Source of the DNA: a virus
Length of the DNA stretch: 64,000 nucleotides
IMG/VR virus record: IMGVR_UViG_3300027782_000034
Span: 1 to 64,000 of that record
Reading direction: 5' to 3' (one strand)
Shown here piece by piece: positions 46,422 to 56,548 of the stretch. The notes beneath the pieces are model-generated. The model did no database searches. It was not told where the DNA came from and was given only the letters and a program-made list of their open reading frames with translations. Position 1 is the first letter of the stretch. Each line of letters begins with the position of its first letter. The position numbers and the translations under genes are program-made.

Positions 46422-47778
46422 TTTTTACCTTTGCTTTAGGTGCTTGGCTTGAACCAGCAGGACTACTTTGAGTGTCTTTAAGACTTCCTTCCATTTTGAG
46501 TAGCTCAGCAACTTCAAAAGGTTCTGTATTGCCTATCATCCGCTTGTTCAGCAATGGCCCAATACCGCCAGACTGATCGGCTAGACGAGGTGACAACTGA
46601 ACCATTTCATTGTATTTGCTCAGTACATCCTCAGGATCATACTGGCTCAAAGGGTTATCAGGATCACTCATCAACTGAGTAAGTACCGTCTGTGCTCTAA
46701 TCTTACGCAATTCGTTAATATGCTCAGGGCTATCTAACTTATTTATTTGTCGTTCTACATCTTTTTCATGCCCATGACCTAAAGTATCCGATAAGTTGCG
46801 TGCTAGCCCTAAGCCAGCTCCACTAGCAAACATATTTGTGGCCGTGCCCCCTTGTTTTTCTCCCATAATATTAGAATGGAGAGGTAAACAAGGTTCGCTA
46901 TTGGAGTACGGCTGGTAAAAAGAAGCTGTAAGCTCTTTGGCTTCTGCTAATTTAATTTCGGCTTTTTGCAAAGCTTCAGAAGCTTTGTAATAGTCTTTAG
47001 CTTGTTTTATCGTGGCATCAATTAAAGTGTAGGGTTCTTTCTTCCAATCTGCTTCTTGCTGAAACCCTGCCCAACTAGCTTTATGGTCTGTGGCTCTTTT
47101 TTCTTTAGTAAACTGCCCTGCAACATGGTCCATAAGCGACTTACCTACAGCACCACGACAGACAGAAACTGCGTGTTCCACTTGTGCCAAAGGCAAACGA
47201 TCTTGAGCAAACTTACGGAAGTAGCTTTCCAACAAATGAAGCTTAAGGTTTAGCCTATCTTCATTTGCTGACTTTTCTCGTCTAGCTTCTTCAGCCATTC
47301 GACGACAGTAGTCAAAGTTTGAATAGCTTTTTGCAATTTTATTGGTGGCATGTTCTGCTGCTGCTAGTGGATGCGGTTCCACTGCTGCTGCTGATTTCTC
47401 TAATGTAGTTAAATCCATGCGGAGCAATTGTTGTCTTGCTTGTTCTTCATACGAATCAAAAGTAGGAGGAAAGAAAGATACCGAAGCAACTTTCTCTACC
47501 TTTTGCCCCCAGATCTGATCATGAACAGTAGCGTAGTCCGCTAGACTAAAACTAGCGAGCTTATCCAGCACGGAATCATTAGCATTCCACTGTGCTAGCT
47601 GTCTCCCAGTATTAAAAGCGTTGCAAGCTGCTTTTAAAAAGCCTGGGGAAAACTGCATATGTTTAGCTACCTTATGCATGGCATCATTAGGCAGCATGTT
47701 TTGGTTATCCACCAAATCCACGGCCATTTTAACGCCATCTAGTAGCTGCTGTTCGTCTGACTTACTTAGTGCTTGCAT
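46399..47778 (-). CDS. Hypothetical helical virion protein
   Basis: I choose the ATG at 47778, with GGGAGGAG ~11 bases upstream, over a longer reading from 47814 that lacks such a site; this gives 459 residues. The protein is helical and rich in Gln, Ala and Lys, with a Gly-rich segment ~residues 315-330 (NMFASGAGLGLARN). No motif is recognised. It overlaps both neighbours, so it is cotranslated with them. It lies in the block between RNA polymerase and prohead protease. Confidence 0.5.
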   Translation of the reverse strand: MQALSKSDEQQLLDGVKMAVDLVDNQNMLPNDAMHKVAKHMQFSPGFLKAACNAFNTGRQLAQWNANDSVLDKLASFSLADYATVHDQIWGQKVEKVASVSFFPPTFDSYEEQARQQLLRMDLTTLEKSAAAVEPHPLAAAEHATNKIAKSYSNFDYCRRMAEEARREKSANEDRLNLKLHLLESYFRKFAQDRLPLAQVEHAVSVCRGAVGKSLMDHVAGQFTKEKRATDHKASWAGFQQEADWKKEPYTLIDATIKQAKDYYKASEALQKAEIKLAEAKELTASFYQPYSNSEPCLPLHSNIMGEKQGGTATNMFASGAGLGLARNLSDTLGHGHEKDVERQINKLDSPEHINELRKIRAQTVLTQLMSDPDNPLSQYDPEDVLSKYNEMVQLSPRLADQSGGIGPLLNKRMIGNTEPFEVAELLKMEGSLKDTQSSPAGSSQAPKAKVKNETDIIR

Positions 47779-48784
47779 TTTTTTCTGGCTCCTCCCGTTT
47801 ATAAACATCAACACCTGTATCGTGTTCCAACACAGGTAAGTTAGTTCCAGCTGCGATCAAAATAGCTTCTTCTGAATTCAACTCAACTGGTCCCATATCA
47901 TACTTACCAACAGGGGTTCCTTGATATAACTGTTCCCCGTTTTTCCCAATACTCCAAGGAATTTCTAACATCATTGCACTGACATTTTTCTCAAACTCAT
48001 TGTGCCTTACTTCTTGGCTCTTGTCTGATCGCTGTAATTCCATCAGTCGTGCATGTGTATTAAGCAATTCCATCACATTGTACTTATTCACTTCAAACTG
48101 ACCCGCTGCTTGTGCGCTGCGACGCTGTACTTGAAGTGTGAACTGACTGTTAAAGAACTCCGCCAAATTATCTGTATTTAATACATGATTATTACGACGA
48201 AACCCACTAATCATCACATCACATACTAAAGGCCCGCCAAAATATGCAAAGAATTTTAAAGGCAGATCTAGCTGCGAACGCATAAGCCCAGCAGCTATAA
48301 TCGGCTGAGATGCTTCATCACTGTCATGTGGTGCTTGCTCAACAAAGCGGTCAGATGCTGGCAGAAGCACATTCTTTACAATCCAATCATGATGAGACAA
48401 GAAATCAGATACATTAAAGAATAATCGCTCATACCATTGGATAGTTTCAGGTATAGTTTTGCAATCATTAGCTATGCTCTCGATAGATGCCCCAGCTAGT
48501 AGTCTAGCCTCGATCATCAATGTCAACTCAGGTTCAACAGCTAATCGGTCATACAAACTATAAGCAAAGTATAAGCCAGGGTTTTCATAGAGAAGCTTTT
48601 CTCTATGCCCTTCACCTTTGTTCCAGAAAAACAAGAACTTCTTATATTCTTGAATCCATTGATCATCAAATCGTTTACATCGCTCAGGAGGAACACTTCG
48701 AAGCATACGGAGTACCCGCTCATGCCTCCAGTAGGGGCGAAGAAATGGGTCAGCGAGGCGTACGTCCTTGTAGCTTTTCAACAC
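47762..48784 (-). CDS. Hypothetical protein with helix-turn-helix-like segment
   Basis: 340 residues, mainly helical. Residues ~91-123 (IEARLLAGASIESIANDCKT, then PETIQWYERLFF) resemble a sigma region 4-like helix-turn-helix. The surrounding sequence is not a known regulator. It may bind DNA or be a structural protein with a chance match. Situated 2 kb downstream of the RNA polymerase genes. Ends in a Lys-rich tail overlapping the next gene. Confidence 0.45.
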   Translation of the reverse strand: MLKSYKDVRLADPFLRPYWRHERVLRMLRSVPPERCKRFDDQWIQEYKKFLFFWNKGEGHREKLLYENPGLYFAYSLYDRLAVEPELTLMIEARLLAGASIESIANDCKTIPETIQWYERLFFNVSDFLSHHDWIVKNVLLPASDRFVEQAPHDSDEASQPIIAAGLMRSQLDLPLKFFAYFGGPLVCDVMISGFRRNNHVLNTDNLAEFFNSQFTLQVQRRSAQAAGQFEVNKYNVMELLNTHARLMELQRSDKSQEVRHNEFEKNVSAMMLEIPWSIGKNGEQLYQGTPVGKYDMGPVELNSEEAILIAAGTNLPVLEHDTGVDVYKREEPEKNASTK

Positions 48785-48790
48785 TAACTC

Positions 48791-49939
48791 CTAATCAACG
48801 CTATTAGTTTTGCAGGTGTAAGCAACTTCCCATCCCAACATTATTTCATCACCTAGGGAAGCTGATGTAAATTCTAACCAAAGACCTGTGTGGCGACTAC
48901 GCAGATTAATGTCTTGGTTATCCTTGTTCTCATATCCACGATTTAAATCAAATGCTTGAAAAGTTGTTCCAGCAGTTACAGTACCAGAATAGACCAAGCT
49001 AGTTGGAGGTGAAGTTCTGGGATTAAATGGATCTGTCTGCCAGACACCAGAAGTAATTGCCGTAGATGAAAAAGTAGAGCTAGAAACTGTTACAGCAGTT
49101 GCAGAAACAACAGCTGTGACTGTGTAAGTTTTGTTATAAAGGGCTACATTGCAGTCTTTAATAAAAAATGAAGACCCTACTGTTAAAACATGTGGAGCAC
49201 TAAAAGTTACAGTAAGATTTACATTGATGGGTGCAGGTTCCCAGTAAGCACTACCTGGGGTGCTCGGACCTTCTGGTCCAGCAGGTTCACAAGTTCCAGC
49301 TACTACTGTTGGGGCAGGATCCGCACCACCCCATCGTGACCAAGTAGAAGTTAAAGCAGTTGCTGGAGAACTCGCCCATGCTGCCGTATATTTTACATTT
49401 GATGGGAATGAAGAACCTTGTGTTATCGTGTAATCACCCCGAGCTGGCGTGTAACCCATCCTTATATTGTCATCACCAACTTTTTCCCATCGCCCTGATC
49501 CTGAGTGCGGAGATCTAGGTCCAGCCACATAAGTATAAGTTCCATTAACGATTGCCAAACCAGCACCGGAAACACAATAGGGATCCACAGTAACTGGGAC
49601 AGATGCGATTTTTCGCTGCCACAAAGCACCCCCAGTGTAGGTTACAATGTCTCCAATCTTATAAGAAGCTCCAGCATCGTATTCCCCGATAAAGTTAGCA
49701 GTAGCCACCGAAATACTAGCAATAGTTCCCGAGTCTACTACATTAAGATCAGTCAATCCTATGCATGCAGATCTGCGATCATACACTTTGAAGGTACCGC
49801 TACCAGTATTACTTGCAGGGCTAGTCTGCGTAATAATAAAGCGGTCCAGCGTTCCATAAGATGGAGCAGGGAGTTCCAAAGCTTGGATCGCATTTGAGTT
49901 GCCAGAAAATGCAACTACACGAGAATATTCTGAAGCCAT
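48791..49939 (-). CDS. Virion protein with carbohydrate-binding-like module
   Basis: 382 residues, beta-rich. Residues ~85-155 contain YDAGASYKIGDIVTYTGGALW, a pattern of chitin/glycan-binding (ChtBD3-like) modules: Y-x-x-G-x-x-Y-x-x-G-D-x-V-x-Y-x-G-x-x-W. Later parts are Ser/Thr/Val-rich Ig-like sheets. A capsid or tail surface location with glycan binding is a reasonable inference. Only 3 bases separate it from the upstream gene. Confidence 0.5.
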   Translation of the reverse strand: MASEYSRVVAFSGNSNAIQALELPAPSYGTLDRFIITQTSPASNTGSGTFKVYDRRSACIGLTDLNVVDSGTIASISVATANFIGEYDAGASYKIGDIVTYTGGALWQRKIASVPVTVDPYCVSGAGLAIVNGTYTYVAGPRSPHSGSGRWEKVGDDNIRMGYTPARGDYTITQGSSFPSNVKYTAAWASSPATALTSTWSRWGGADPAPTVVAGTCEPAGPEGPSTPGSAYWEPAPINVNLTVTFSAPHVLTVGSSFFIKDCNVALYNKTYTVTAVVSATAVTVSSSTFSSTAITSGVWQTDPFNPRTSPPTSLVYSGTVTAGTTFQAFDLNRGYENKDNQDINLRSRHTGLWLEFTSASLGDEIMLGWEVAYTCKTNSVD

Positions 49940-49942
49940 GTT

Positions 49943-52474
49943 TTAGTTCCTTGAAACTTCGTCTAAGTTAATGTCACCTTTATCAAATGATGACTCAATA
50001 GTCTTCTCTTTCAAGAAGAGTGTAATATCACCAAGAGCTTCAAAAGCATTGCGCAAACTATCTTCTAACTCTGGAAGATCACTTTTGCCATATCTATCTT
50101 CAAATTCTTCTTGATGCCAGTAGAAATTCATTAACAACCGGCCTAGCGAATCCAAGGCTGCCATTAAGTCGCCCAAGTGGCGATCTACTAGTGAATCTTG
50201 TCTTACTGTTTTTAACATACCTGCCATCATTGAAACATCAAATACTTCTTTCTGCCCATCTTTGCCAGCAGTTTGAGCAGATTGCAGATTTTGTTGAAAA
50301 TCTTTAGCTTCAAAGTTCTGCCAGTTGTCCCACTTAGACCTATTTGTGTTCTTACCGCTCATTGAAGGGATAGGCGAGTTTTTCTCGGTAGAATATCGAG
50401 TTAGGGCAGAGGTGCTTGGGCCATAGGTTTCACTGCCACGATCCCCAGAAGTATCCGTATCAAGGGGGAAGGATGGGCCTCCAGCTAACACGCTGGTATT
50501 AGGCTCAGCTTGTTTCTCGGTCCCATAACCAGCAGCATAAAGCACACGATAAATTGCATGACCTTTTTTCTCTGCTTGTTGCAGCATATCCACGGCAACT
50601 TTTTCACGAAGTCCATGTGTGTCTACCAAGCGGCATAGTGCTGCTTTTTTGCTTAATTGAACGGCACCGATTACAGAGTCTAGGTACACATCAGTTCCGT
50701 TATTAAATATCTTGAGCCTAGCTGTCTTTTCAACTAATAAGCGTTTGATGTCAGCTAAGCCACCTAACTTAATAGGATTTGATTCATCGTCAAAAGGTGA
50801 ACAGCCACACCCGCCAAAGATGCTGGAAGAAGAACCATCCGACAATTTGATGAACTTGAAAGAAGCTGGCACACGAAGTTGTCCGGAGACAGGTCTAAGT
50901 CTAAGGCCGCTCTTATCTTCTTTGCCAATGATTAGAGTAGCCCCATAATTACTATTACTATTGAAAGAACTTATTAGATTAGCACCTGCTGCCATGCCCC
51001 GCCTAGAAGGAGCATACCGATCTTGTATCTTAGGCATCAGCTCGCTACGTGAAGCTGAATAATCTTTATTCGTGCGAAAATCTACTTTGTACTCACCATC
51101 ACCCATGTCCGTAGTTACACGGAAAGGAGCAGTAGCTGAACGACTGTAGTTTATAGCAATATATTCTGCATCCTCGTCCAAGTCTGTATCAGAGGATAAG
51201 CCATCAAACCAATCTTTCCACTCGTCTTTGTCAGAAACTTGTGTAGCAAAAACTGACGTGCTGTCGGCATTTAACCAGCTTTTGTTAGCCCCATCCTTTT
51301 TATCTATCCGTACAACTGTGGTCATGGACTCTGCTCCACGACTGCTGATACCATTCAAGACCACCAACATTTTACTAAATTCACCAGAGCTCTCTAAAAC
51401 AGAATACAATTCAGTTTCAGAGGGGTTGGTGAGGCTAATATCATTTTCAGTGGTGTAAAGCTTACTTACTTCTGTATCTTCTCTACGATCTTTGATGACT
51501 ACTTTGCCTTGTAATAACCTTTCTCGATCTAGGGTGTTTAGCTCATCTTTATTAGTTACCACAGAAGCTGACATATAGACTTCTAACTTACCTTCCTTAA
51601 TGTGGTCGGTAATAGGAAGTGGCTGGGATAGTGAGCTTAGCAAGGTGTTGGGCACAAGTGTGACAGTAGTAGGCGTAGGAAGAATGCTGCTAGCCTGCTT
51701 GATTGTGTTACTTCGAAGTTCTTTAGCCCAGCGTGAAAAACAATCCACACCATAGAAGTCACTAGTAGCTTTTTTAATGGTGGGATAGCGTTCTGCTAAG
51801 TCGTAAGCTGCTTCAAGTAATGCCAAGCTTTTAGGCAGCACTTGGTTAAAATCCAGATTTGAAGCTGTCTTGGTTAATGCTGCTGTGAATGGCACTCGAA
51901 CAACTGCCTTTTGATCCAGCTTACGGCTGCCGGCACCACGGTACAAAGAGCCCGCAAGTTTTACTTTGAAGGCCGCTAGCATAGGTAGAACGGGCTGTAA
52001 CCACTGGGAATCACTTGCGTGCTTGTGGCCTTGGGGAGAAATAGATAAAGAATTGATATCAGGAGCGATTCCTCCTAACTCTTGTAATTTACCTACGGAA
52101 GACTCCCCTAAAATATGAGGTTTTCGACTCATAAGATAGTTGATCCAGTTTTCCTTCATAGGAACAAACGAATCATTATTTTTTATGTAGAGTAACTCGT
52201 GTCCTTTTAAATCACCATTTAAGAAAAATACAGGAGCGTACAACCATTGCTTGCCGACTTGAAAACCAAAGACACCAATAGCTTTAGTGTTATCTTCATT
52301 TCGATCAATTAGCTGGAAGCCTAACATGTAATCAAGGAGGCGGGGTGCCTTATCTTTTAAATAAGCATAAGCCAAGCTAGAGAAAGCTTGTTCAAATTCA
52401 GTTTCTCCTCCCTTACCGCCGATACTAGCATTCTTCAATAAATTATTTTGTCTAGGCATTTCCATGAGCAACAT
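49943..52474 (-). CDS. Large hypothetical virion protein
   Basis: 843 residues, mixed helix and strand without a membrane segment. A CGCSPF pair occurs near residue 555. The C-terminal 120 residues are helical and acidic. It does not show the recognisable features of a portal or terminase, though a diverged portal cannot be excluded on size and location upstream of the prohead protease. Strong linkage to its neighbours (16- and 3-base spacers) supports a morphogenesis role. Confidence 0.45.
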   Translation of the reverse strand: MLLMEMPRQNNLLKNASIGGKGGETEFEQAFSSLAYAYLKDKAPRLLDYMLGFQLIDRNEDNTKAIGVFGFQVGKQWLYAPVFFLNGDLKGHELLYIKNNDSFVPMKENWINYLMSRKPHILGESSVGKLQELGGIAPDINSLSISPQGHKHASDSQWLQPVLPMLAAFKVKLAGSLYRGAGSRKLDQKAVVRVPFTAALTKTASNLDFNQVLPKSLALLEAAYDLAERYPTIKKATSDFYGVDCFSRWAKELRSNTIKQASSILPTPTTVTLVPNTLLSSLSQPLPITDHIKEGKLEVYMSASVVTNKDELNTLDRERLLQGKVVIKDRREDTEVSKLYTTENDISLTNPSETELYSVLESSGEFSKMLVVLNGISSRGAESMTTVVRIDKKDGANKSWLNADSTSVFATQVSDKDEWKDWFDGLSSDTDLDEDAEYIAINYSRSATAPFRVTTDMGDGEYKVDFRTNKDYSASRSELMPKIQDRYAPSRRGMAAGANLISSFNSNSNYGATLIIGKEDKSGLRLRPVSGQLRVPASFKFIKLSDGSSSSIFGGCGCSPFDDESNPIKLGGLADIKRLLVEKTARLKIFNNGTDVYLDSVIGAVQLSKKAALCRLVDTHGLREKVAVDMLQQAEKKGHAIYRVLYAAGYGTEKQAEPNTSVLAGGPSFPLDTDTSGDRGSETYGPSTSALTRYSTEKNSPIPSMSGKNTNRSKWDNWQNFEAKDFQQNLQSAQTAGKDGQKEVFDVSMMAGMLKTVRQDSLVDRHLGDLMAALDSLGRLLMNFYWHQEEFEDRYGKSDLPELEDSLRNAFEALGDITLFLKEKTIESSFDKGDINLDEVSRN

Positions 52475-52490
52475 TCCTCGATTGTATTAC

Positions 52491-52709
52491 TTACCGATTA
52501 TTAGAGCGCATCTGCTGTCTAAGTAAAGAAAGGCGGGCATTTACAATAGCATCACCCAAGGCAGCTGCCACCTTTTCCACATCCGTTTCTTCTTCCTCTA
52601 GTGGCGTTTTCTTTTTCTTTTTCTTCATGGTAGTCGGAGGCAACAAGTATGCTGCAGCATATTTTATGTCAAGCCCACCAAGCAGCGGTTTATTCCACAT
52701 AATATTCAC
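52491..52709 (-). CDS. Small basic/acidic protein
   Basis: 72 residues with a run of six Lys (MKKKKKK) then acidic residues and a helical C-terminus. Placed 78 bases after the beta' C-terminal gene. Unknown function. Size near that of omega subunits, but I see no omega motif and do not call it that. Confidence 0.4.
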   Translation of the reverse strand: MNIMWNKPLLGGLDIKYAAAYLLPPTTMKKKKKKTPLEEEETDVEKVAAALGDAIVNARLSLLRQQMRSNNR

Positions 52710-52787
52710 CTAAGTTTAAAACTTGAAATTATTAGACCAGTTTAGCCATATAGGGGCCTATACCGCAATACAAGCACACAACTAATA

Positions 52788-55700
52788 TTATTTAGAACTT
52801 TCTGCCCATCCTCGGTACTCAGCAAGGTCCTCGTTATTAGTTTTCAATTGGGCTTCTAGCTTTGCCCTTTGTTCAGGAGGAAGAGAAGTATCTCGAAGCT
52901 GTGCAGTAACTGCCACAATGTTTTCTTTAAGACCGCTAACCCGATTGCGTATATCCTTGCTGAATAATCCCTTACCCGAGGAACCGCTTTCTCGGTCATA
53001 AGTACCCAGCATTGCCTTACGCTGCGCCTGTCTATTTAATAACTGCTCCTGCCGTGCTTGACCTACTGCATCTAATTCACCTTTAGCTTTTAAATCTGCT
53101 AGCTCTGTGTCCGTAGCTGCAACCGAATTTTGCATGGCATCTCGGAATTTGTGTCCGCCACTCCCAAACCAATTCTGCTGACCTAATCTCCACTTAGCTG
53201 TTTCGTCTGCCGTATTTTCTTGTCTAGTTTTAGCGTCTCCTATTTGTGCATCGATGCCAGCTTGCTCTTGTTTATTTTGTTCTATCATGGAGGGAGCCAT
53301 GATATTTGTATTTTGCGACTCTTGCTGAAGCTTAGCTTTTTGTGCTTCTAAATCTTTTTGCTTTGCTACTTCCATTGCGTTAACTTTTGATTTGTCCACA
53401 ACCGATGCACGAGAAATAGCATCAGTTCCAGTTACTTTATCTCGAATAGCTTCAGCACCTATCCCAGCTTGCTCCCCAATCATCTGTGCAGTCTGAGTTG
53501 TACCGCCTGCTATTAGCTGTGCGTTAGCCACTGGGTTTAAAATTTGAACAGGAGCTTGCCACAATGTGTGCAACCCATCTTTACCTGAAGCAATGTTTCT
53601 TATATTTTGTGCTGCGTCGTTAGTTGTGTTATCCCAACCCTTATTGTAAACATCGTAACCGACACTCCCAGTTTCTAAAGCTATTCCAATACCAGGGGCT
53701 GCTTTAGCCAATGTTTTGTAAGTCGTGGAAACTGCTGGCATTACTTTACTAAGTAAACCTCCGGGTGCAGCTGGTATTGGTGCAGCTGGCATTGGTGCTT
53801 TGGGTATTGGTGCTTTGGGTATCGGTGGAGTAGGGGTAATAGGTGCTGGAGCTGTAGGTAGCGGTGCTTTAGGCACTAGTGCAGTAGGCGCAGGGGGAGT
53901 AGGTAATGCCTTAGGCGGTACGATTGTATTTTTTATAGCGGTATAGGCCGCCGGTGCATGATCTACAGCTGTAAATATATCTGGACCAGCTTTTGATGTA
54001 GCCTCTGCAGGAACTGCTTCTGCTGAAGATGCGGGTGCAGATTCCGCAGATGTGTTACTACTCAACATCCCGCCTTGATTTGTAGCTGAGTTGTAATCTC
54101 CACTGGGCATAATTGATTGCCCATTTTGATTGTTATTCCCAAACATATTAAACAAATTACCAAACATTCCACCGCCACTACCGCTTGTGGCTAATCGCTG
54201 CGAAGGCCCAGAGTTAAATAACTGAGACATGTTATTACTACCCCCTGCCATGCCTCCTAGCATCATAAGTGCACTTGTAGGATCTGCTCCGTTTAACATC
54301 TGACCAGTTTGCTGTGCAAAAGTATCGTTTTGCATCAAGTTACTAAATTGGTTTGAACTTGGGGTAGTCGGTGCAGTTTTGGGGGCTGGAGTAGGAGAAG
54401 GCATAATGTTTGTATTAAGAGGCTTAGAAACTGGTGACATACTGGTTACAGCAGGTGGCTTAGAGACAGAAGGTGGCTTAGACACAGAAGGTGTGCTATC
54501 TAATCCTAGCTTAGTTTGCCCAGGGGTAAAACGCCCGCCAAAAAAAGGAGCACTGCTAGGAGCTGTAGGCTTTGCCGCAGCAGGAGTAGAAGGAATAGGG
54601 GGAGGAAGTGGAGGTAATGCCGGTAGCTCATAACTAGGCTGAGGTTTTATTACCGCATGGTTTTTACCTTCTCCAAAATCAAGACCCATTGCTAAGCTTG
54701 GAACAAAGCTTGTACCTCGTTCTTCGCTGATAGCCCCATGAGTCACAGAGTCTAAGAAGCTTTTCTTTAGACCAGACCCATACATTTGTGTCATCCAATC
54801 GGGATCATGTTGCATTTGATACAACCCACGAACCATGTTTGGTTCAAATGGCGGTGGGTTCTTATGCACTGGAATTTCATTAATTTCAAAATCTTCAAAA
54901 TTCTTAAGCATAGAAGGTCGAATCTTGGTCCCAATAGTGTAGTGCAGTACAGGGCGCTCTAGATACTGTCCTAATGCACGCTTAGGAGTTAACCGCTGGT
55001 GGTCTTCTCGTGGCTTGTATGTGTGTTCAAGCGTAGAGTAAGGAACAACATCGTCAGGCACATGGTCATCTGTTTCTTCTGTCAGCCTTACATGGTTGAT
55101 AAGACCTCGGGCTAACACCTCAATATTACGTCTGTGCCCAAACATTCCGCTGTCACCCATCGCCTTGCGGAACTCATTAACAAAATACCGCCTACCCTCT
55201 CCAATTCCTTTATGTTCGGTAATAGTTGCTGGGTTAGGAATTCCTGAACTAATTACATCACCAGCCTCTACCTCATCTCCTTTTTTTACTTTAAGCTCAA
55301 ACCCAGCCCCTACATAATGTTGTTTATCCCCAATGGTGACATAGCTCCCGCCCGCAGGGGCTTCTTCAATACGCTGCACCACTCCATCCATTAACGAGTG
55401 GGCTGCCCCTCCTTGCATTTTCTTAGGAACTTGTACTAATTGGTTTAAATACTGAAAACCGCTAACAGCTTTTTCTTGTCCGGCCACGCCCCCCGAATGC
55501 TTTGCAGATAACTGACCTTGGCTAATCGGTTCACTTAAAGCGTGGGCAGCCTGTAACCCAACTTGCTCGCCAAGCCCAGGCAGCTTTCCAGTTTCTCTAA
55601 TACCTACATCTCTAGAATAAACACCGCCATCGGGAGACCCGCCCACTAGGGCAGATCTCACTAAGATTTTAGGTGTACCAAGCCGTTTTAAATGATTCAG

Positions 55701-56507
55701 TATTTTTGGAGTAAGTGGAGTATTTCTAGCGTAAGGACCAACATTACGAGCTAGCAATGCCCCTTCATTGTCTGGATCATCAGTATCCACCACTAATCCA
55801 CGGATAGGTGCGTCGTCTGCCTCTTCGGCATCTTCTCCGGTGACTACCAATCTATGACTAGTTTGATTAAGTTGTTTGTTAAAGAATCCAGCATCTTGTG
55901 TGGCAAACTTAGTTGCCATAATGCCTTTGCGTGCTCCGTAGGTTCCAGCCCAGTACTCGGCAGGAGACAGCCCCTCGCTGTAACTTCGCAGCACAGGAAT
56001 TGGAATTACATCGTCACGCTGGTCCGAATACAGCATGTCTGAACCTAACAAACTAGTTAGATTCATAGACTTACCACGGGTACCCGACATAACCTGCATA
56101 CCGAGAGGGTTCTTGTCTTTTAACGCTTCTGCAAGTATTTGTTTTTGCTGTTCTGGACTTTCCTTGCCAACTGCACGAATAATCTGCTCGTTTCGCTCTT
56201 GGTCTGTCAAAGAATCGTCAGCTAGGATATTAGTAAGAGAAGCTCTAACCTTCTGGCGGGAAGCTATTGCAGATTTACTTACTTGCATGTGACGAAGCCC
56301 AAACGACATACCACCCTGCTCTTGTGCTATACTTTGACCAAGATTACTTAGCTTAAAAGATATATCTCGGTAATTCTCTGGGTGCTGCCGCGCCACTTGC
56401 TGTAGTAAAGATTGCAACCCTTTTTTGTCTAGCACACGATGGGAGTCTCTCAACTCTTCCGGAAGGACATCATTAATTAACAGTTGTCCAACGGTCGTAT
56501 TCAACAT
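52788..56507 (-). CDS. RNA polymerase beta' subunit, C-terminal half, with long extension
   Basis: 1239 residues. Residues 1-625 align by eye with bacterial beta' from just after the active-site domain to its end: NTTVGQLLINDV (TTxGRxxxN), a secondary-channel region with GMQVMSGTRGK, GLSPAEYWAGTYGARKG, the bridge/trigger region GEQVGLQAAHALSEPISQGQ with His337 in the trigger loop, and KKGDEVEAGDVIS and YFVNEFRKAM near the end. The four Cys of the bacterial second zinc site are absent. Residues ~625-1239 are foreign to RpoC: a Pro/Ala/Ser-rich linker, Met/Gly/Asn-rich stretch, then helical Gln/Lys-rich sequence of virion-protein style. Works with the product of 58156-62622 as one core enzyme. 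Confidence 0.93.
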   Translation of the reverse strand: MLNTTVGQLLINDVLPEELRDSHRVLDKKGLQSLLQQVARQHPENYRDISFKLSNLGQSIAQEQGGMSFGLRHMQVSKSAIASRQKVRASLTNILADDSLTDQERNEQIIRAVGKESPEQQKQILAEALKDKNPLGMQVMSGTRGKSMNLTSLLGSDMLYSDQRDDVIPIPVLRSYSEGLSPAEYWAGTYGARKGIMATKFATQDAGFFNKQLNQTSHRLVVTGEDAEEADDAPIRGLVVDTDDPDNEGALLARNVGPYARNTPLTPKILNHLKRLGTPKILVRSALVGGSPDGGVYSRDVGIRETGKLPGLGEQVGLQAAHALSEPISQGQLSAKHSGGVAGQEKAVSGFQYLNQLVQVPKKMQGGAAHSLMDGVVQRIEEAPAGGSYVTIGDKQHYVGAGFELKVKKGDEVEAGDVISSGIPNPATITEHKGIGEGRRYFVNEFRKAMGDSGMFGHRRNIEVLARGLINHVRLTEETDDHVPDDVVPYSTLEHTYKPREDHQRLTPKRALGQYLERPVLHYTIGTKIRPSMLKNFEDFEINEIPVHKNPPPFEPNMVRGLYQMQHDPDWMTQMYGSGLKKSFLDSVTHGAISEERGTSFVPSLAMGLDFGEGKNHAVIKPQPSYELPALPPLPPPIPSTPAAAKPTAPSSAPFFGGRFTPGQTKLGLDSTPSVSKPPSVSKPPAVTSMSPVSKPLNTNIMPSPTPAPKTAPTTPSSNQFSNLMQNDTFAQQTGQMLNGADPTSALMMLGGMAGGSNNMSQLFNSGPSQRLATSGSGGGMFGNLFNMFGNNNQNGQSIMPSGDYNSATNQGGMLSSNTSAESAPASSAEAVPAEATSKAGPDIFTAVDHAPAAYTAIKNTIVPPKALPTPPAPTALVPKAPLPTAPAPITPTPPIPKAPIPKAPMPAAPIPAAPGGLLSKVMPAVSTTYKTLAKAAPGIGIALETGSVGYDVYNKGWDNTTNDAAQNIRNIASGKDGLHTLWQAPVQILNPVANAQLIAGGTTQTAQMIGEQAGIGAEAIRDKVTGTDAISRASVVDKSKVNAMEVAKQKDLEAQKAKLQQESQNTNIMAPSMIEQNKQEQAGIDAQIGDAKTRQENTADETAKWRLGQQNWFGSGGHKFRDAMQNSVAATDTELADLKAKGELDAVGQARQEQLLNRQAQRKAMLGTYDRESGSSGKGLFSKDIRNRVSGLKENIVAVTAQLRDTSLPPEQRAKLEAQLKTNNEDLAEYRGWAESSK

Positions 56508-56548
56508 GGATAGTTCTCAGAGTGTGCAAATTATTTAAAATCTGGATT

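Noticed and set aside
49943-52474. Portal protein
   Set aside because: Size and location would fit, but no portal features could be recognised from the sequence.
52491-52709. Omega subunit of RNA polymerase
   Set aside because: Suitable size and place, but no omega sequence pattern was seen; the Lys-run and acidic stretch are not typical.
8388-56545. Recurrent AAATCCGGATTT-like palindromes (e.g. near 8390, 15447, 32308, 46215)
   Set aside because: The TCCGGA core is expected ~16 times by chance in 64 kb, most copies are inside genes and flanks vary, so I see no clear operator family.
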